From: Sphingopyxis sp. LK2115
Lineage (GTDB): Bacteria; Pseudomonadota; Alphaproteobacteria; Sphingomonadales; Sphingomonadaceae
Assembly: GCF_014595975.1 (NCBI RefSeq)
Contig: NZ_JABWGQ010000002.1
Span: 1-47,500 of the forward strand
DNA: 47,500 nt
Direction of reading: 5' to 3'
Under the pieces are notes generated by a model that did no database searches, was not told the origin of the DNA, and saw nothing but the letters and a program-made list of their open reading frames with translations. Positions 8,658 through 17,165 of the stretch are shown here, in pieces; the stretch's first letter is position 1; each line of letters begins with the position of its first letter. Both the position numbers and the translations under genes were made by a program.

Positions 8658-9407
8658 ATGACCAGCATCGGCATCATCGGCAGCCAGGGACGCATGGGCG
8701 TTGCGCTCGCCGCGGCGATTTCCGAAGCGGGGCAGCGCAGCTGCGGCGTCGACAGGGGCGGCAGTGTCGCGAAGCTCGCCGCAAGCGCCGACGTGCTCGT
8801 CGATTTCTCCTCGCCCGCGGCGCTCGAAGCGACGCTCGACGCCTGCGTTGCGGCCGCCAAGCCGATCGTGATCGGCACGACCGGGCTGGAGGAACGCCAC
8901 CATTATCTGATCGACGACGCCGCGCGCGACATTGCCGTGCTCCAGACAGGCAACACCTCGCTCGGCGTCACCCTGCTCGCGCATCTGGTGCGCGAGGCGG
9001 CGGCGCGGCTCGACCCCGAATATGACATCGAAATTGTCGAGATGCACCACCGGGGCAAGGTCGACGCACCGAGCGGCACCGCGCTGCTGCTGGGCGAAGC
9101 CGCCGCCGCGGGCCGCGGGATCAACCTTGCCACCTGTTCCGAACGCGGCCGCGACGGCGTCACCGGCGCGCGCGGGCATGGCAAGATCGGCTTCGCCAGC
9201 TTGCGCGGCGGGACCGTCGCGGGCGATCATGACGTGATCTTTGCGGGGCCGGAGGAAATGATCACCCTGTCGCACCGCGCCGAAAACCGCATGATCTTTG
9301 CCCGCGGCGCGGTGAAGGCGGCGTTGTGGTTGATCCATCAGAAGGCGGGGCGCTACACGATGTCGCAGGTGCTGGGGTTGTCCGACCGGGCGGCCGCACC
9401 GGCATGA
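8658..9407 (+). CDS. dapB: 4-hydroxy-tetrahydrodipicolinate reductase
   Basis: DapB reduces the product of DapA to tetrahydrodipicolinate with NAD(P)H in the lysine/diaminopimelate pathway. The 249-residue enzyme begins MTSIGIIGSQGRMG, a variant of the usual GAxGRMG nucleotide loop. The catalytic signature E-x-HHRGKVDAPSGTA is intact near residues 130-145, and a C-terminal HRAENRMIFARGAVKAALWL block follows. It is shorter than the E. coli protein (273 aa), mainly between the first two strands. The stop overlaps the next ATG by four bases. dapF (30158) and asd (38570) of the same pathway are in the window but unlinked. Confidence 0.96.
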   Translation: MTSIGIIGSQGRMGVALAAAISEAGQRSCGVDRGGSVAKLAASADVLVDFSSPAALEATLDACVAAAKPIVIGTTGLEERHHYLIDDAARDIAVLQTGNTSLGVTLLAHLVREAAARLDPEYDIEIVEMHHRGKVDAPSGTALLLGEAAAAGRGINLATCSERGRDGVTGARGHGKIGFASLRGGTVAGDHDVIFAGPEEMITLSHRAENRMIFARGAVKAALWLIHQKAGRYTMSQVLGLSDRAAAPA

Positions 9408-9787
9408 TGAACAACAAGGGCCTTCACGCCCTTCTGATCGGCTTTGTCGCGGCCGTCATCTGCCTGATCCAGGCCTTTTTTGCGATGGGTGCAGGTCATG
9501 GATGGAATGCGCCGTTCCGGATCAGCCTGATCGGCTTTTTTGTCTTCCCTTTCGCTTTCTGGGCCGTGCGGTCGCCGCGCAAACGGCAAAGCCGGTTGCT
9601 CTATGGCGTCCTTCTGGCGCTGGCGCTCGCCAGCGACTTTCAGCTTTATCGGATGACCGATGCGGAGGGCTGGCAATATGTCCATCGGGCCGCGCCGTTC
9701 AGTTTCCTCTGGCTCGTGATCTGGTCGTTATGGCAGCTTGCCGTCCTGTTCGCATTTATGGCCTCGTTTCGGAAACGCACGTCATGA
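9404..9787 (+). CDS. Small four-helix membrane protein of unknown function
   Basis: The 127-residue product (MMNNKGLHALL) has four hydrophobic segments: about residues 6-28, 35-55, 66-82 and 98-120. It contains no motif I recognise. Coding status is supported by position: its ATG overlaps the dapB stop in an ATGA, and its own stop overlaps the nth ATG in the same way, so all three are probably translated from one mRNA. An ATG one codon later (9407) is an equally good start. Confidence 0.75.
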   Translation: MMNNKGLHALLIGFVAAVICLIQAFFAMGAGHGWNAPFRISLIGFFVFPFAFWAVRSPRKRQSRLLYGVLLALALASDFQLYRMTDAEGWQYVHRAAPFSFLWLVIWSLWQLAVLFAFMASFRKRTS

Positions 9788-10455
9788 AAAAGGCCGATAT
9801 TTTCGAGTTTTACCGCCGCCTTGCCGCGTTCAACCCCAGCCCCGAAACCGAGCTGCAGTTCGGCAACACCTATCAATTGCTTGTCGCGGTCGTGCTGTCG
9901 GCGCAGGCGACCGACGTGGGCGTGAACAAGGCGACGCGCAAGCTGTTCGAGGCGGTCAAGACGCCGCAGGCGATGGTCGACCTCGGCGAAGACGGGCTGA
10001 AGCAGCATATCAAGACGATCGGGCTGTTCAACGCGAAGGCGAAGAATGTCATTGCGCTGAGCGAAATGCTGATCCGGGACCATGGCGGCGAAGTGCCTGC
10101 CGACCGCGATACGCTCACCTTGCTTCCCGGCGTCGGGCGCAAAACCGCCAATGTCGTGATGAACTGCGCCTTCGGGGCGGAAACCTTTGCGGTCGATACG
10201 CACATCTTCCGCGTCGGCAACCGCACCGGGCTGGCGCCGGGGAAAACGCCGCTGGCGGTCGAAAAAAGGCTGGAGAAGGACACGCCCGCGCCCTTCCGCG
10301 TCGGCGCGCACCACTGGCTGATCCTCCACGGCCGCTATATCTGCAAGGCGCGCACCCCCGAATGCTGGCGCTGTCCGGTCGCCGACCTTTGCCGATACAG
10401 ACCCAAGACCGCGGCGCCGAAAGCAAAGGGCGGGGCGAACGGGACGAAAAACTGA
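9784..10455 (+). CDS. nth: Endonuclease III
   Basis: Nth is a bifunctional DNA glycosylase/AP lyase that removes oxidised pyrimidines in base-excision repair. The 223-residue protein has the helix-hairpin-helix LPGVGRKTANVV with the catalytic lysine, and the catalytic aspartate in VDTHIFRVGNR. The C-terminal 4Fe-4S ligands follow the standard C-x6-C-x2-C-x5-C spacing in CKARTPECWRCPVADLC. QATDVGVNKAT is the substrate-binding helix. Its start overlaps the upstream membrane-protein gene by four bases. A 6-bp hairpin (10456-10473) follows the stop without a T-run. Confidence 0.97.
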   Translation: MKKADIFEFYRRLAAFNPSPETELQFGNTYQLLVAVVLSAQATDVGVNKATRKLFEAVKTPQAMVDLGEDGLKQHIKTIGLFNAKAKNVIALSEMLIRDHGGEVPADRDTLTLLPGVGRKTANVVMNCAFGAETFAVDTHIFRVGNRTGLAPGKTPLAVEKRLEKDTPAPFRVGAHHWLILHGRYICKARTPECWRCPVADLCRYRPKTAAPKAKGGANGTKN

Positions 10456-10545
10456 CGCCCAGTGACGTGGGCGCCTGTCCCCGCCGGGGTCGTTTCATCC
10501 CATGGCAGTTTTCGTCGTTTCGGGCGGTGTGACCTCGCTTTGCGC

Positions 10546-10579
10546 AAAAAAATGGGCGCGGGAGTGACCTCCCGCGCCC
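10546..10579 (-). terminator. Rho-independent terminator of the TonB-receptor gene
   Basis: On the minus strand an 11-bp stem (GGGCGCGGGAG/CTCCCGCGCCC, 10554-10564 with 10569-10579) around a 4-base loop is followed, after one base, by seven T residues. It is 22 bases past the receptor stop. Confidence 0.9.
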
Positions 10580-10601
10580 CGATTCGCGAACGCCGACAGG
10601 G

Positions 10602-13600
10602 TTAGAAACTGACCCTCGCGCCGACGCGGATCCCGTACAGCGATACGCGGCTGGTGAGCACCTCATTCGGAGCCAGAACATTGCTGTACTGATACTGGGT
10701 GCAGTTGGTGCCGCTGGTCGCCGAACAGGTTACGCGGACGAGTGCCGCGTTATAGGGGAAGGAAACCTGGCGAAGCGAACCCCAGTCGCTGTCGATCAGG
10801 TTCAGCACATTCTCCACATCGGCAAAGAGCTTGAACTTGGCGTTACCGACAAAGGCAGGGATTTCCTGACTGATGTGCAGGTCGACCTTGAAGAAGTCAG
10901 GCGAAGTCTGGCTGTTCTTCTTCACGATGCGACCGCGGTATTTTTCGAGGCCAAGTTCGGAAATAAGCGCGTTGAATGCGGTCTCGCTGGCCGCCGAGTC
11001 AAAGCGGACTTTCGGGTCGCCGCCCGCGGTCGGCACATATAGCAGCATGTTGCCAAGATTGCCCACGGTTCCGAATACCGCGCCGCGACCGCCGCTGTTG
11101 TCCAGCATGGTGACGCTGTACGGACGGCCCGAACGATATTCGCCGAACAGGCTGATGCGCGTTTCATTATCGCCGAAGAAGTTGCGTTTGAAGTCGATCC
11201 CGCCCTTCCACTGGTGGGTATATTCATAGATCGAACGGCCATAGGCGGCGCGATTGGGATCGACAAAGGCGTTATTGCCATAATTCGACGAGGCGGTCGA
11301 CGAGGTCAACGCGCCTTCATCCTTCACGTTCGAATAGGTGTAGCTACCGTCGATCGACAGGCCGAAGTCGAACGCCTTGGAGAAGCGCGCCGTCGCGAAA
11401 TAGGCGCGGCCGCGTTCGCTGTTGGTCAGTTGAAGGTCGCGATTGGTCGTTGCGACACCACCGAACGGACCGTAGCGGGTGCGCCCGTCGGGCAACGTAC
11501 CGATCGGCACCGACCGCAGGTCGGTCCACGTATAGCCATAGATATTCTTGTCGTAGAGGAACTGGCCACCGATGAACCAGCCGTCGGCGATTTCATAATC
11601 GGCCTGCAGCGACGCTTTCCACTTGCGCGCAAGCTTGAGCTCTGGATCGATATTGTCGGTCGGCGCCAGCGCGAGCGATCCGGTATTGCGCGCCAGGAAA
11701 TTGCCGACACTCGCCGGAATCGTCCCGTCGTCGATCCCGTTCAGCGCATCGCAGGTTGCCGAAGCGGCGCAGTTGGAGCGGTTGATATCGACCAGATTGG
11801 TCAGCAGACCGGTATTCGAGAAACTGTTCGACAGGAACACGTCGGGCGTGCCGCCCGAAAAGATCCCGACGCCGCCGCGGACGATCAGCTTGTCGGTGGC
11901 CTGCCAGTTGAAGCCGAAGCGTGGCTGGATCACGTCCCGGCCGTTGAACGTCTCGCGGTTGTGGAAGCCGTACCGCGCAAGAAAGTTCGGGTTGAGCGGC
12001 GGCTTGGCATCGTTGCCGAACAGGTCATAGCGTATCCCGAACGACAGCGTCAGGTCGGGCGTCACCTGCCAGTCGTCCTGAATGCCGAGGGTATAGTTCT
12101 GCGTGCCGAAACTGGCCGCGGCATCGTTCGGATCCAGACTGGGGACCGCATTTGCATAGCGAAGGCGGTTGGCGTTGCCAGCGGCAAAATCGGCGAGGCT
12201 GTCGAAGTAGAAGTCGCCAAGCGAGCGCTGCAGGAACAGGTTGAACACGCTGACATCGGTATAGCCGGCCATGAAACGCAGCGCGTGATCGCCTGCGTCG
12301 ACACGGGCCGTGAAATCGAACGACAGATTTTCGGTGTTCAGATCGTTCGAATGACGGCTCACGTCCGGACCAAAAAACAGGCGCGTGCCGTTGCAGCTGG
12401 TGGCCGAACCGCTCGATGTGGCATCGGTGCAGACTTCCATCTGCGGGAAGTCGCGACCGCCGAATGGCGTCTGATCGCGATTATAGTCGCGATACGAGGC
12501 GCGGAAGGTCGTCGAAAACTGGTCCGACCAGGTCGAGTTCAGTTCGAAGATGCCGGTGTTGACCTCTTCTGCCAGCTCGTAGCCGTTCGACTGAAAGCCG
12601 AGCGCGAACGGCGAGGTCAGGAAAGTGTTTTGCTGGAACTGTTGCGTGCCGACGTTGCGAATATAGGTCAACGAGGCGCGCTGCGTGTCGCTGATGTTCC
12701 AGTCGAGTTTGCCGATGATCTTCTCGTCTTCCTCGACCGCGTTAGGCGACAGGCCGAGCGTGTCGTAGCCATAGCGCGACTGGGCAATGCTGCTGACCTG
12801 ATCGATCACGGCCTGCGTCAGACCCGGCACCTGGTTGGCGAAGCCGGGGCCGAAACCGTCGTCGAACGGGTCGGTTTCCTCTGTCTTTTCATAGGCGAAC
12901 ATGAAGAACAATTTGTCCTTGATGATCGGGCCGCTGATGTTGGCGCCATATTGCTTGCTGTCGAAATCCAGCGAAACGTCGCGCCCGCGGGTGCGGGAAC
13001 CGGTCAGGCTGTCATCGGTATAGGTGAAGAAAGCGCCGCCGCGGAACTTGTTGCCGCCCGACCGCAGCACGACGTTGACCGCACCGCCCTGAAAATCGCC
13101 CTCCGCAATGTCGAAGGGCGCCACCTTGACCGAAAACTGCTCGATGGCATCGAAGGGAACCGGGCCGCGCGACGTCGGCAAGCCGCCATTGTTAAGCCCG
13201 AAATCATCGCTGAACTGCACACCGTCGACCGAAAAGCGGTTGAGGCGCCCGTTGTTGCCGGCGACCTCGATCGTGCGCGCGTTGGTCAGGTCCATGGTGA
13301 CCAGCGGATCGCGTCGGGCAAGGTCCCGGATATCGCGGTTGACCGAAGCGACACCTTCGATCGCTTCCCGGTTCAGAGCCGTGATCGGGCCGTTGGACTG
13401 TTCAACAGCGCCGCCGACCGACGAGGCCGTTACAACGATTGCGGTGTCTTCGAGCATGACCGGCAGGCGGAAGGGCTGGCCAGCCTGCAGGAACAGGTCC
13501 GTAATGCGGGCCGAATCATAGCCGTCGGCGCTCACTTCCACCGTGAACGGACCGCCAACGCGCAGACCGTTGGCGCTGAAATTGCCGTCGCCGTCCGTGG

Positions 13601-13787
13601 TGGTGCGGGCGACCGTCCCCGATGGAGCATGGGTGACCGTTACGGTAGCGCCCGAAACCGGGCCGCTGGACGATTCAACGGTGCCGCGAACCGACGAACT
13701 GGTTTCCTGCGCCTGTGCCGGCGCGGCGACGACGGTCGCGGCGCTGATGGCCATCAGGCTCGCAGCGATCGAATAACGAAGTTTCAT
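10602..13787 (-). CDS. TonB-dependent receptor with carboxypeptidase-regulatory-like domain
   Basis: A 1061-residue outer-membrane active transporter. The ATG at 13787 gives a clean signal peptide (MKLRYSIAASLMAISAATVVAAPAQAQ). An upstream frame to 13928 adds only a non-signal leader. Residues about 30-105 form a CarboxypepD_reg-like beta sandwich (VRGTVESSSGPVSGATVTVTH, DGNFSANGLRVGGPFTV). The plug domain follows (RDIRDLARRDPLVTMDL, FSVDGVQFSDDFGLNNGG), then a long beta barrel ending in an aromatic residue (GIRVGARVSF). This is the Oar-like architecture common in sphingomonads, usually taking up carbohydrates, peptides or siderophores. The ligand cannot be told from sequence. Tandem direct repeats lie about 95-115 bases upstream. 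Confidence 0.93.
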   Translation of the reverse strand: MKLRYSIAASLMAISAATVVAAPAQAQETSSSVRGTVESSSGPVSGATVTVTHAPSGTVARTTTDGDGNFSANGLRVGGPFTVEVSADGYDSARITDLFLQAGQPFRLPVMLEDTAIVVTASSVGGAVEQSNGPITALNREAIEGVASVNRDIRDLARRDPLVTMDLTNARTIEVAGNNGRLNRFSVDGVQFSDDFGLNNGGLPTSRGPVPFDAIEQFSVKVAPFDIAEGDFQGGAVNVVLRSGGNKFRGGAFFTYTDDSLTGSRTRGRDVSLDFDSKQYGANISGPIIKDKLFFMFAYEKTEETDPFDDGFGPGFANQVPGLTQAVIDQVSSIAQSRYGYDTLGLSPNAVEEDEKIIGKLDWNISDTQRASLTYIRNVGTQQFQQNTFLTSPFALGFQSNGYELAEEVNTGIFELNSTWSDQFSTTFRASYRDYNRDQTPFGGRDFPQMEVCTDATSSGSATSCNGTRLFFGPDVSRHSNDLNTENLSFDFTARVDAGDHALRFMAGYTDVSVFNLFLQRSLGDFYFDSLADFAAGNANRLRYANAVPSLDPNDAAASFGTQNYTLGIQDDWQVTPDLTLSFGIRYDLFGNDAKPPLNPNFLARYGFHNRETFNGRDVIQPRFGFNWQATDKLIVRGGVGIFSGGTPDVFLSNSFSNTGLLTNLVDINRSNCAASATCDALNGIDDGTIPASVGNFLARNTGSLALAPTDNIDPELKLARKWKASLQADYEIADGWFIGGQFLYDKNIYGYTWTDLRSVPIGTLPDGRTRYGPFGGVATTNRDLQLTNSERGRAYFATARFSKAFDFGLSIDGSYTYSNVKDEGALTSSTASSNYGNNAFVDPNRAAYGRSIYEYTHQWKGGIDFKRNFFGDNETRISLFGEYRSGRPYSVTMLDNSGGRGAVFGTVGNLGNMLLYVPTAGGDPKVRFDSAASETAFNALISELGLEKYRGRIVKKNSQTSPDFFKVDLHISQEIPAFVGNAKFKLFADVENVLNLIDSDWGSLRQVSFPYNAALVRVTCSATSGTNCTQYQYSNVLAPNEVLTSRVSLYGIRVGARVSF

Positions 13788-13878
13788 GTCAGGATGTCCC
13801 CTTTTGATGCGATCGGCAGGCGCACGACAAGGGGCGCGCCAGAACCTGCGAGCGCCCCTGAAGCCCGCATGTGGCACG

Positions 13879-13900
13879 ATTGTGACAGCAATTGTGACAG
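13879..13900 (-). promoter_or_regulatory. Tandem direct repeats upstream of the TonB-receptor gene
   Basis: ATTGTGACAG occurs at 13879-13888 and again at 13891-13900, a 12-base period. On the coding strand this reads CTGTCACAAT twice. It lies about 92 bases before the receptor ATG. A period close to one helical turn suits cooperative regulator binding. Which protein binds is unknown. Confidence 0.45.
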
Positions 13901-13970
13901 TGCAAGCGGCGAGCGGCGCGCGCGTCACGCGGACGTTAAAAAACCGCCGATTTTCGTCGCGCGCGCGATC

Positions 13971-13979
13971 TTATCCACA
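13971..13979 (+). promoter_or_regulatory. Single consensus DnaA box
   Basis: TTATCCACA matches the E. coli consensus DnaA box exactly. It is isolated, with no cluster of boxes or AT-rich unwinding element nearby, so this is not evidence for an origin. Confidence 0.35.
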
Positions 13980-14089
13980 GGTGCGGATGCGTTTTTCGCG
14001 GCAACTGTTGCTGCGATGCAACATAATGGTCGCACGCATTCGGTCGCGCAACAGGATGGTCGCGTGGATGCGGCCGCGCGCGAATCGGT

Positions 14090-15361
14090 TCAGGCGGCGT
14101 CGCCTGCCGCTTCCTTCGCCTTGTCGGCATAGACGCGCACCGGATCCTTGCGACCCTCGACGACATCCTTGTCGACGACGATCTCGACGACATCGGTGAG
14201 GTCGGGCAGGTCGAACATGGTGTCGAGCAGGATCGCCTCGACGATCGAGCGCAGCCCGCGCGCGCCGGTCTTGCGTTCGATCGCCTTTTTGGCGACCGCG
14301 ACCAGCGCATCGTCGGTAAAGGTCAGCGCAACCTCCTCCAGGTCGAACAGCTTCTTATACTGTTTGACCAGCGCATTCTTGGGCTCGCCCAGAATCTTGA
14401 CCAGCGCGTCGACGTCGAGATCCTCGAGCGTCGCGATAACCGGCAGCCGGCCGACGAATTCGGGGATCAGGCCGAACTTCAGCAGATCCTCCGGCTCGAT
14501 CTGCTTGAGAACCTCGCCCGCGCGGCGCTCGTCGGGACCGGCGACATGCGCGCCAAAGCCGATCGACTTGCCCTGCAGGCGGTCGCCGATGATCTTTTCG
14601 AGGCCGGCAAAGGCGCCGCCCGCGATGAACAGGATGTTGGTCGTGTCGACCTGCAGGAACTCCTGCTGCGGATGCTTGCGCCCGCCCTGCGGCGGCACGC
14701 TCGCGGTCGTGCCCTCCATCAGCTTCAAGAGCGCCTGCTGCACGCCTTCGCCCGACACGTCGCGGGTGATCGAGGGATTTTCGGCCTTGCGGCTGATCTT
14801 GTCGATTTCGTCGATATAGACGATGCCGCGCTGCGCCTTTTCGACATTATAGTCGGACGATTGCAGCAGCTTGAGGATGATATTCTCGACATCCTCGCCG
14901 ACATAGCCCGCCTCGGTCAGCGTCGTCGCATCGGCCATGGTGAAAGGCACGTCGAGGAAACGTGCGAGCGTCTGCGCGAGCAATGTCTTGCCGCTGCCGG
15001 TCGGGCCGACCAGCAGGATGTTCGACTTGGCAAGCTCGACATCCTCGCCGCGGCCGCTGTTCGCCAGCCGCTTGTAATGATTGTGGACCGCGACCGACAG
15101 GACGCGCTTCGCCTTGTTCTGGCCGATCACATAGGCGTCGAGATGCTGGCAGATTTCGAGCGGCGTCGGCACCGCGCCATCCTTGCGCGCGGCGACCCCG
15201 CCCTTGATCTCTTCGCGGATGATGTCGTTGCACAGCTCGACGCATTCGTCGCAGATGAACACGGTCGGCCCGGCAATCAGCTTGCGGACTTCATGCTGCG
15301 ACTTGCCGCAGAAGGAGCAGTAAAGAGTGCTCTTGCTGTCCGAGCCGCTCAATTTCGTCAT
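14090..15361 (-). CDS. clpX: ATP-dependent Clp protease ATP-binding subunit ClpX
   Basis: ClpX is the hexameric AAA+ unfoldase that feeds substrates to ClpP. In alphaproteobacteria it also drives cell-cycle proteolysis. The 423-residue protein has the N-terminal zinc-binding domain (CSFCGK ... CDECVELC, about residues 15-42), Walker A GPTGSGKT, Walker [11 protein letters not shown], the pore loop region GYVGEDVEN, and the C-terminal sensor-2 segment [12 protein letters not shown]. The IGF-type loop that docks on ClpP is represented by SIGFGAHV. It is downstream of clpP on the same strand, separated by 190 bases that contain a 9-bp palindrome, so it may also have its own promoter. Confidence 0.98.
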   Translation of the reverse strand: MTKLSGSDSKSTLYCSFCGKSQHEVRKLIAGPTVFICDECVELCNDIIREEIKGGVAARKDGAVPTPLEICQHLDAYVIGQNKAKRVLSVAVHNHYKRLANSGRGEDVELAKSNILLVGPTGSGKTLLAQTLARFLDVPFTMADATTLTEAGYVGEDVENIILKLLQSSDYNVEKAQRGIVYIDEIDKISRKAENPSITRDVSGEGVQQALLKLMEGTTASVPPQGGRKHPQQEFLQVDTTNILFIAGGAFAGLEKIIGDRLQGKSIGFGAHVAGPDERRAGEVLKQIEPEDLLKFGLIPEFVGRLPVIATLEDLDVDALVKILGEPKNALVKQYKKLFDLEEVALTFTDDALVAVAKKAIERKTGARGLRSIVEAILLDTMFDLPDLTDVVEIVVDKDVVEGRKDPVRVYADKAKEAAGDAA

Positions 15362-15418
15362 AAATCATCCCTTGGCGGGCGCCAGAAGGGCGCTGCCATC
15401 CTTATCCTAGCCCCCGGC

Positions 15419-15446
15419 CACCCAATTACAATATGGCAATTGGGTG
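15419..15446. promoter_or_regulatory. Palindrome between clpP and clpX
   Basis: CACCCAATT (15419-15427) and AATTGGGTG (15438-15446) are perfect 9-base inverted copies around a 10-base AT-rich spacer. They lie 58-85 bases before the clpX ATG. The AT-rich core and lack of a T-run favour an operator over a terminator. The regulator is unknown. Confidence 0.45.
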
Positions 15447-15551
15447 ACATGGCCGCAATGTCCCGCCTGGCCTCAATTCGCCAAGCGGGCGTCAACAAAC
15501 GCGGTTAAACCTTTGCCTGATACCCGCCGGCCAGTGCCGCCAAGCGGCAAG

Positions 15552-16202
15552 TCAAGGCGTCGGGCCTTCGCTCACATCCCTCGGCGCGTCGTCGCCGGGC
15601 AGGGCGGGGCGGCGGTCGTAGACATGGTCGACAATGCCGAACTCCTTTGCCTCGTCGGCTTCGAGGAAGGTGTCGCGGTCCATCGCCTTCTCAATGTCTT
15701 TCAGGGACTTGCCGGTATATTTGACGTAAAGGTCGTTCATCCGCTTGCGGATGCGCAGGATTTCCTTGGCCTGGATTTCGATGTCCGATGCCATGCCGCG
15801 TGCGCCGCCCGACGGCTGGTGGACCATCACGCGCGCGTTGGTTAGCGCGACGCGCATTCCCGGTTCGCCCGCGGCGAGCAGGAAACTGCCCATCGACGCC
15901 GCCTGGCCGATGCAGACGGTGCCGACGCGCGGGCGGATATATTGCATCGTGTCGTGAATCGCCATGCCCGCCGTAACGACGCCGCCCGGCGAGTTGATAT
16001 ACATATAGATGTCCTTCTTCGGATTTTCCGATTCGAGGAACAAGAGCTGGGCGACGATCAGCGAGGCCATCTGGTCCTCGACCTCGCCCGTCACAAAGAC
16101 GATCCGTTCGCGCAGCAGGCGCGAGAAAATGTCGAAGCTGCGTTCGCCGCGGCTCGTCTGCTCGACGACGACGGGAACAAGGGCGGCGAGCGGGTCGATC
16201 AT
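15552..16202 (-). CDS. clpP: ATP-dependent Clp protease proteolytic subunit
   Basis: ClpP forms the tetradecameric serine-protease chamber that works with ClpX or ClpA. The 216-residue sequence has the catalytic serine in [14 protein letters not shown], histidine in VMVHQPSGG and aspartate in [21 protein letters not shown]. The N-terminus [30 protein letters not shown] is the usual propeptide plus axial-gate region. The C-terminus extends past the fold in a short acidic Pro-rich tail. It precedes clpX, the standard order in alphaproteobacteria. Confidence 0.98.
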   Translation of the reverse strand: MIDPLAALVPVVVEQTSRGERSFDIFSRLLRERIVFVTGEVEDQMASLIVAQLLFLESENPKKDIYMYINSPGGVVTAGMAIHDTMQYIRPRVGTVCIGQAASMGSFLLAAGEPGMRVALTNARVMVHQPSGGARGMASDIEIQAKEILRIRKRMNDLYVKYTGKSLKDIEKAMDRDTFLEADEAKEFGIVDHVYDRRPALPGDDAPRDVSEGPTP

Positions 16203-16304
16203 GCGAATGAATCCTTGTCGATTATCGGGTTGCCCGGCCGAGGACCGGCGGGCTGCCCCTCCGGCGCCCTACATCGGCGTCAGGCGGGGTTGTTTCAAGG
16301 GGGC

Positions 16305-16331
16305 AAAAAAAGGGGCGGGATGTCCCGCCCC
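16305..16331 (-). terminator. Rho-independent terminator of fdxA
   Basis: On the minus strand an 8-9 bp stem (GGGGCGGGA/TCCCGCCCC, 16312-16331) with a tight loop is followed by seven T residues (16305-16311). It lies 24 bases after the fdxA stop. Confidence 0.92.
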
Positions 16332-16354
16332 GGCATGGTGTCGGTTCGCGGCGA

Positions 16355-16693
16355 TCAGTCGCCTTCGCCGGGTTCGGGCGAAAAATATTTCTCGAACTTG
16401 CCTTCGACCCCCTTATATTCGTCGGCGTCGGCGGGGCTGTCCTTCTTGACCGTGATGTTCGGCCATTCGGCGCTGAACTTGCTGTTCACTTCCAGCCATT
16501 TTTCCAGCCCGCTTTCGGTGTCGGGCAGGATTGCCTCGGCGGGGCATTCGGGTTCGCACACGCCGCAGTCGATGCATTCATTGGGGTTGATGACGAGCAT
16601 ATTCTCGCCCTCATAGAAACAGTCGACGGGGCACACCTCGACACAGTCCATATATTTGCACCGCACGCAGGCATCGGTGACGACATAGGTCAT
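16355..16693 (-). CDS. fdxA: 7Fe-8S ferredoxin FdxA
   Basis: A small low-potential electron carrier with one 3Fe-4S and one 4Fe-4S cluster. The 112-residue protein begins [25 protein letters not shown]. The first motif has the FdxA spacing in which one 4Fe cysteine is displaced. The second, [18 protein letters not shown], is complete. A C-terminal extension with [16 protein letters not shown] is typical of the alphaproteobacterial FdxA type. It lies after the S4-domain and helicase genes on the minus strand and ends at a strong terminator. A degenerate Fur-like sequence is about 100 bases upstream. Confidence 0.96.
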   Translation of the reverse strand: MTYVVTDACVRCKYMDCVEVCPVDCFYEGENMLVINPNECIDCGVCEPECPAEAILPDTESGLEKWLEVNSKFSAEWPNITVKKDSPADADEYKGVEGKFEKYFSPEPGEGD

Positions 16694-16794
16694 GGGCTTC
16701 CGGCTCCCTCAAGTGACGCCAAACGGTCGGTCACACACTCATATCGGCTCGCCTCTATGCCGCTGAAAGGCGGTGCGTCAACGCTAAGCGACAG

Positions 16795-16819
16795 TTGCGA
16801 ATCACTCTCACTGGTTAGC
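16795..16819. promoter_or_regulatory. Degenerate Fur-box-like sequence upstream of fdxA
   Basis: TTGCGAATCACTCTCACT, continuing to a GTTAGC at 16814-16819, resembles Fur sites of the GCGAATGATTCTCATT type with about three mismatches. It overlaps the S4-gene stop and lies about 100 bases before the fdxA ATG. The match is by eye and could be chance. Confidence 0.22.
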
Positions 16820-17158
16820 GCGCCCCGCCACCCCGGCGTGCAAAGCATTTTCATCATCGCCGATAGCCGTCGGCCCGGCATTGCCGGCGAGCCGGACGTA
16901 GCAGCTCTGCGCTTCGGTCGCCGGGCCGCGGCGCAGCGGCAGCGAGACGAGGCGGATCACCTCGATCCGTTCGCCGAACGGCAGCACGAGCGTTGCGCCC
17001 GCATGGACGGCGCACGACGAACGCGAGACGCGGCGCCCATTTAGCCGGATATGCCCCGTGGCGACCATCGCCTGCGCGACGCTGCGCGAGCGCGCGAACC
17101 GCAGGAACCACAGCAGCTTGTCGAGCCGGATGCTGCCTGCGGCGCCGGGGCTGGCCAT
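16808..17158 (-). CDS. S4-domain RNA-binding protein (HslR/Hsp15 family)
   Basis: The 116-residue protein carries an S4 fold near its N-terminus: SIRLDKLLWFLRFARSRSVAQAMVATGHIRLNGRRV. Hsp15-type proteins bind RNA, and in E. coli the homologue rescues stalled 50S-tRNA complexes. I start at the ATG at 17158 (MASPGAAG). The long frame upstream to 17530 is an arginine-rich shadow of the helicase gene. It begins seven bases after the helicase stop, so the two are probably co-transcribed and both act on RNA. The family is clear but the specific function is inferred. Confidence 0.88.
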   Translation of the reverse strand: MASPGAAGSIRLDKLLWFLRFARSRSVAQAMVATGHIRLNGRRVSRSSCAVHAGATLVLPFGERIEVIRLVSLPLRRGPATEAQSCYVRLAGNAGPTAIGDDENALHAGVAGRANQ

Positions 17159-17165
17159 CCGTGCG

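Larger units (their letters stand above)
13788..14089. other. 302-base intergenic region between the TonB-receptor start and clpX
   Basis: It holds the receptor promoter region with tandem ATTGTGACAG repeats (13879-13900), a perfect DnaA-box consensus (13971-13979) and a small hairpin GTTGC/GCAAC near 14010. I see no gene in it. Reading frames through it are short or continue antisense frames of the receptor. Confidence 0.6.

Noticed and set aside
13971..13979. Replication origin suggested by a consensus DnaA box
   Set aside because: Only one box, no AT-rich unwinding element, and no dnaA, hemE or parAB neighbours.
11214..14132. 972-codon open frame on the plus strand opposite the TonB-receptor gene
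   Set aside because: It is antisense to an unmistakable receptor, is Arg/Ala/Val-rich without domains, and such long shadows are expected at this G+C.
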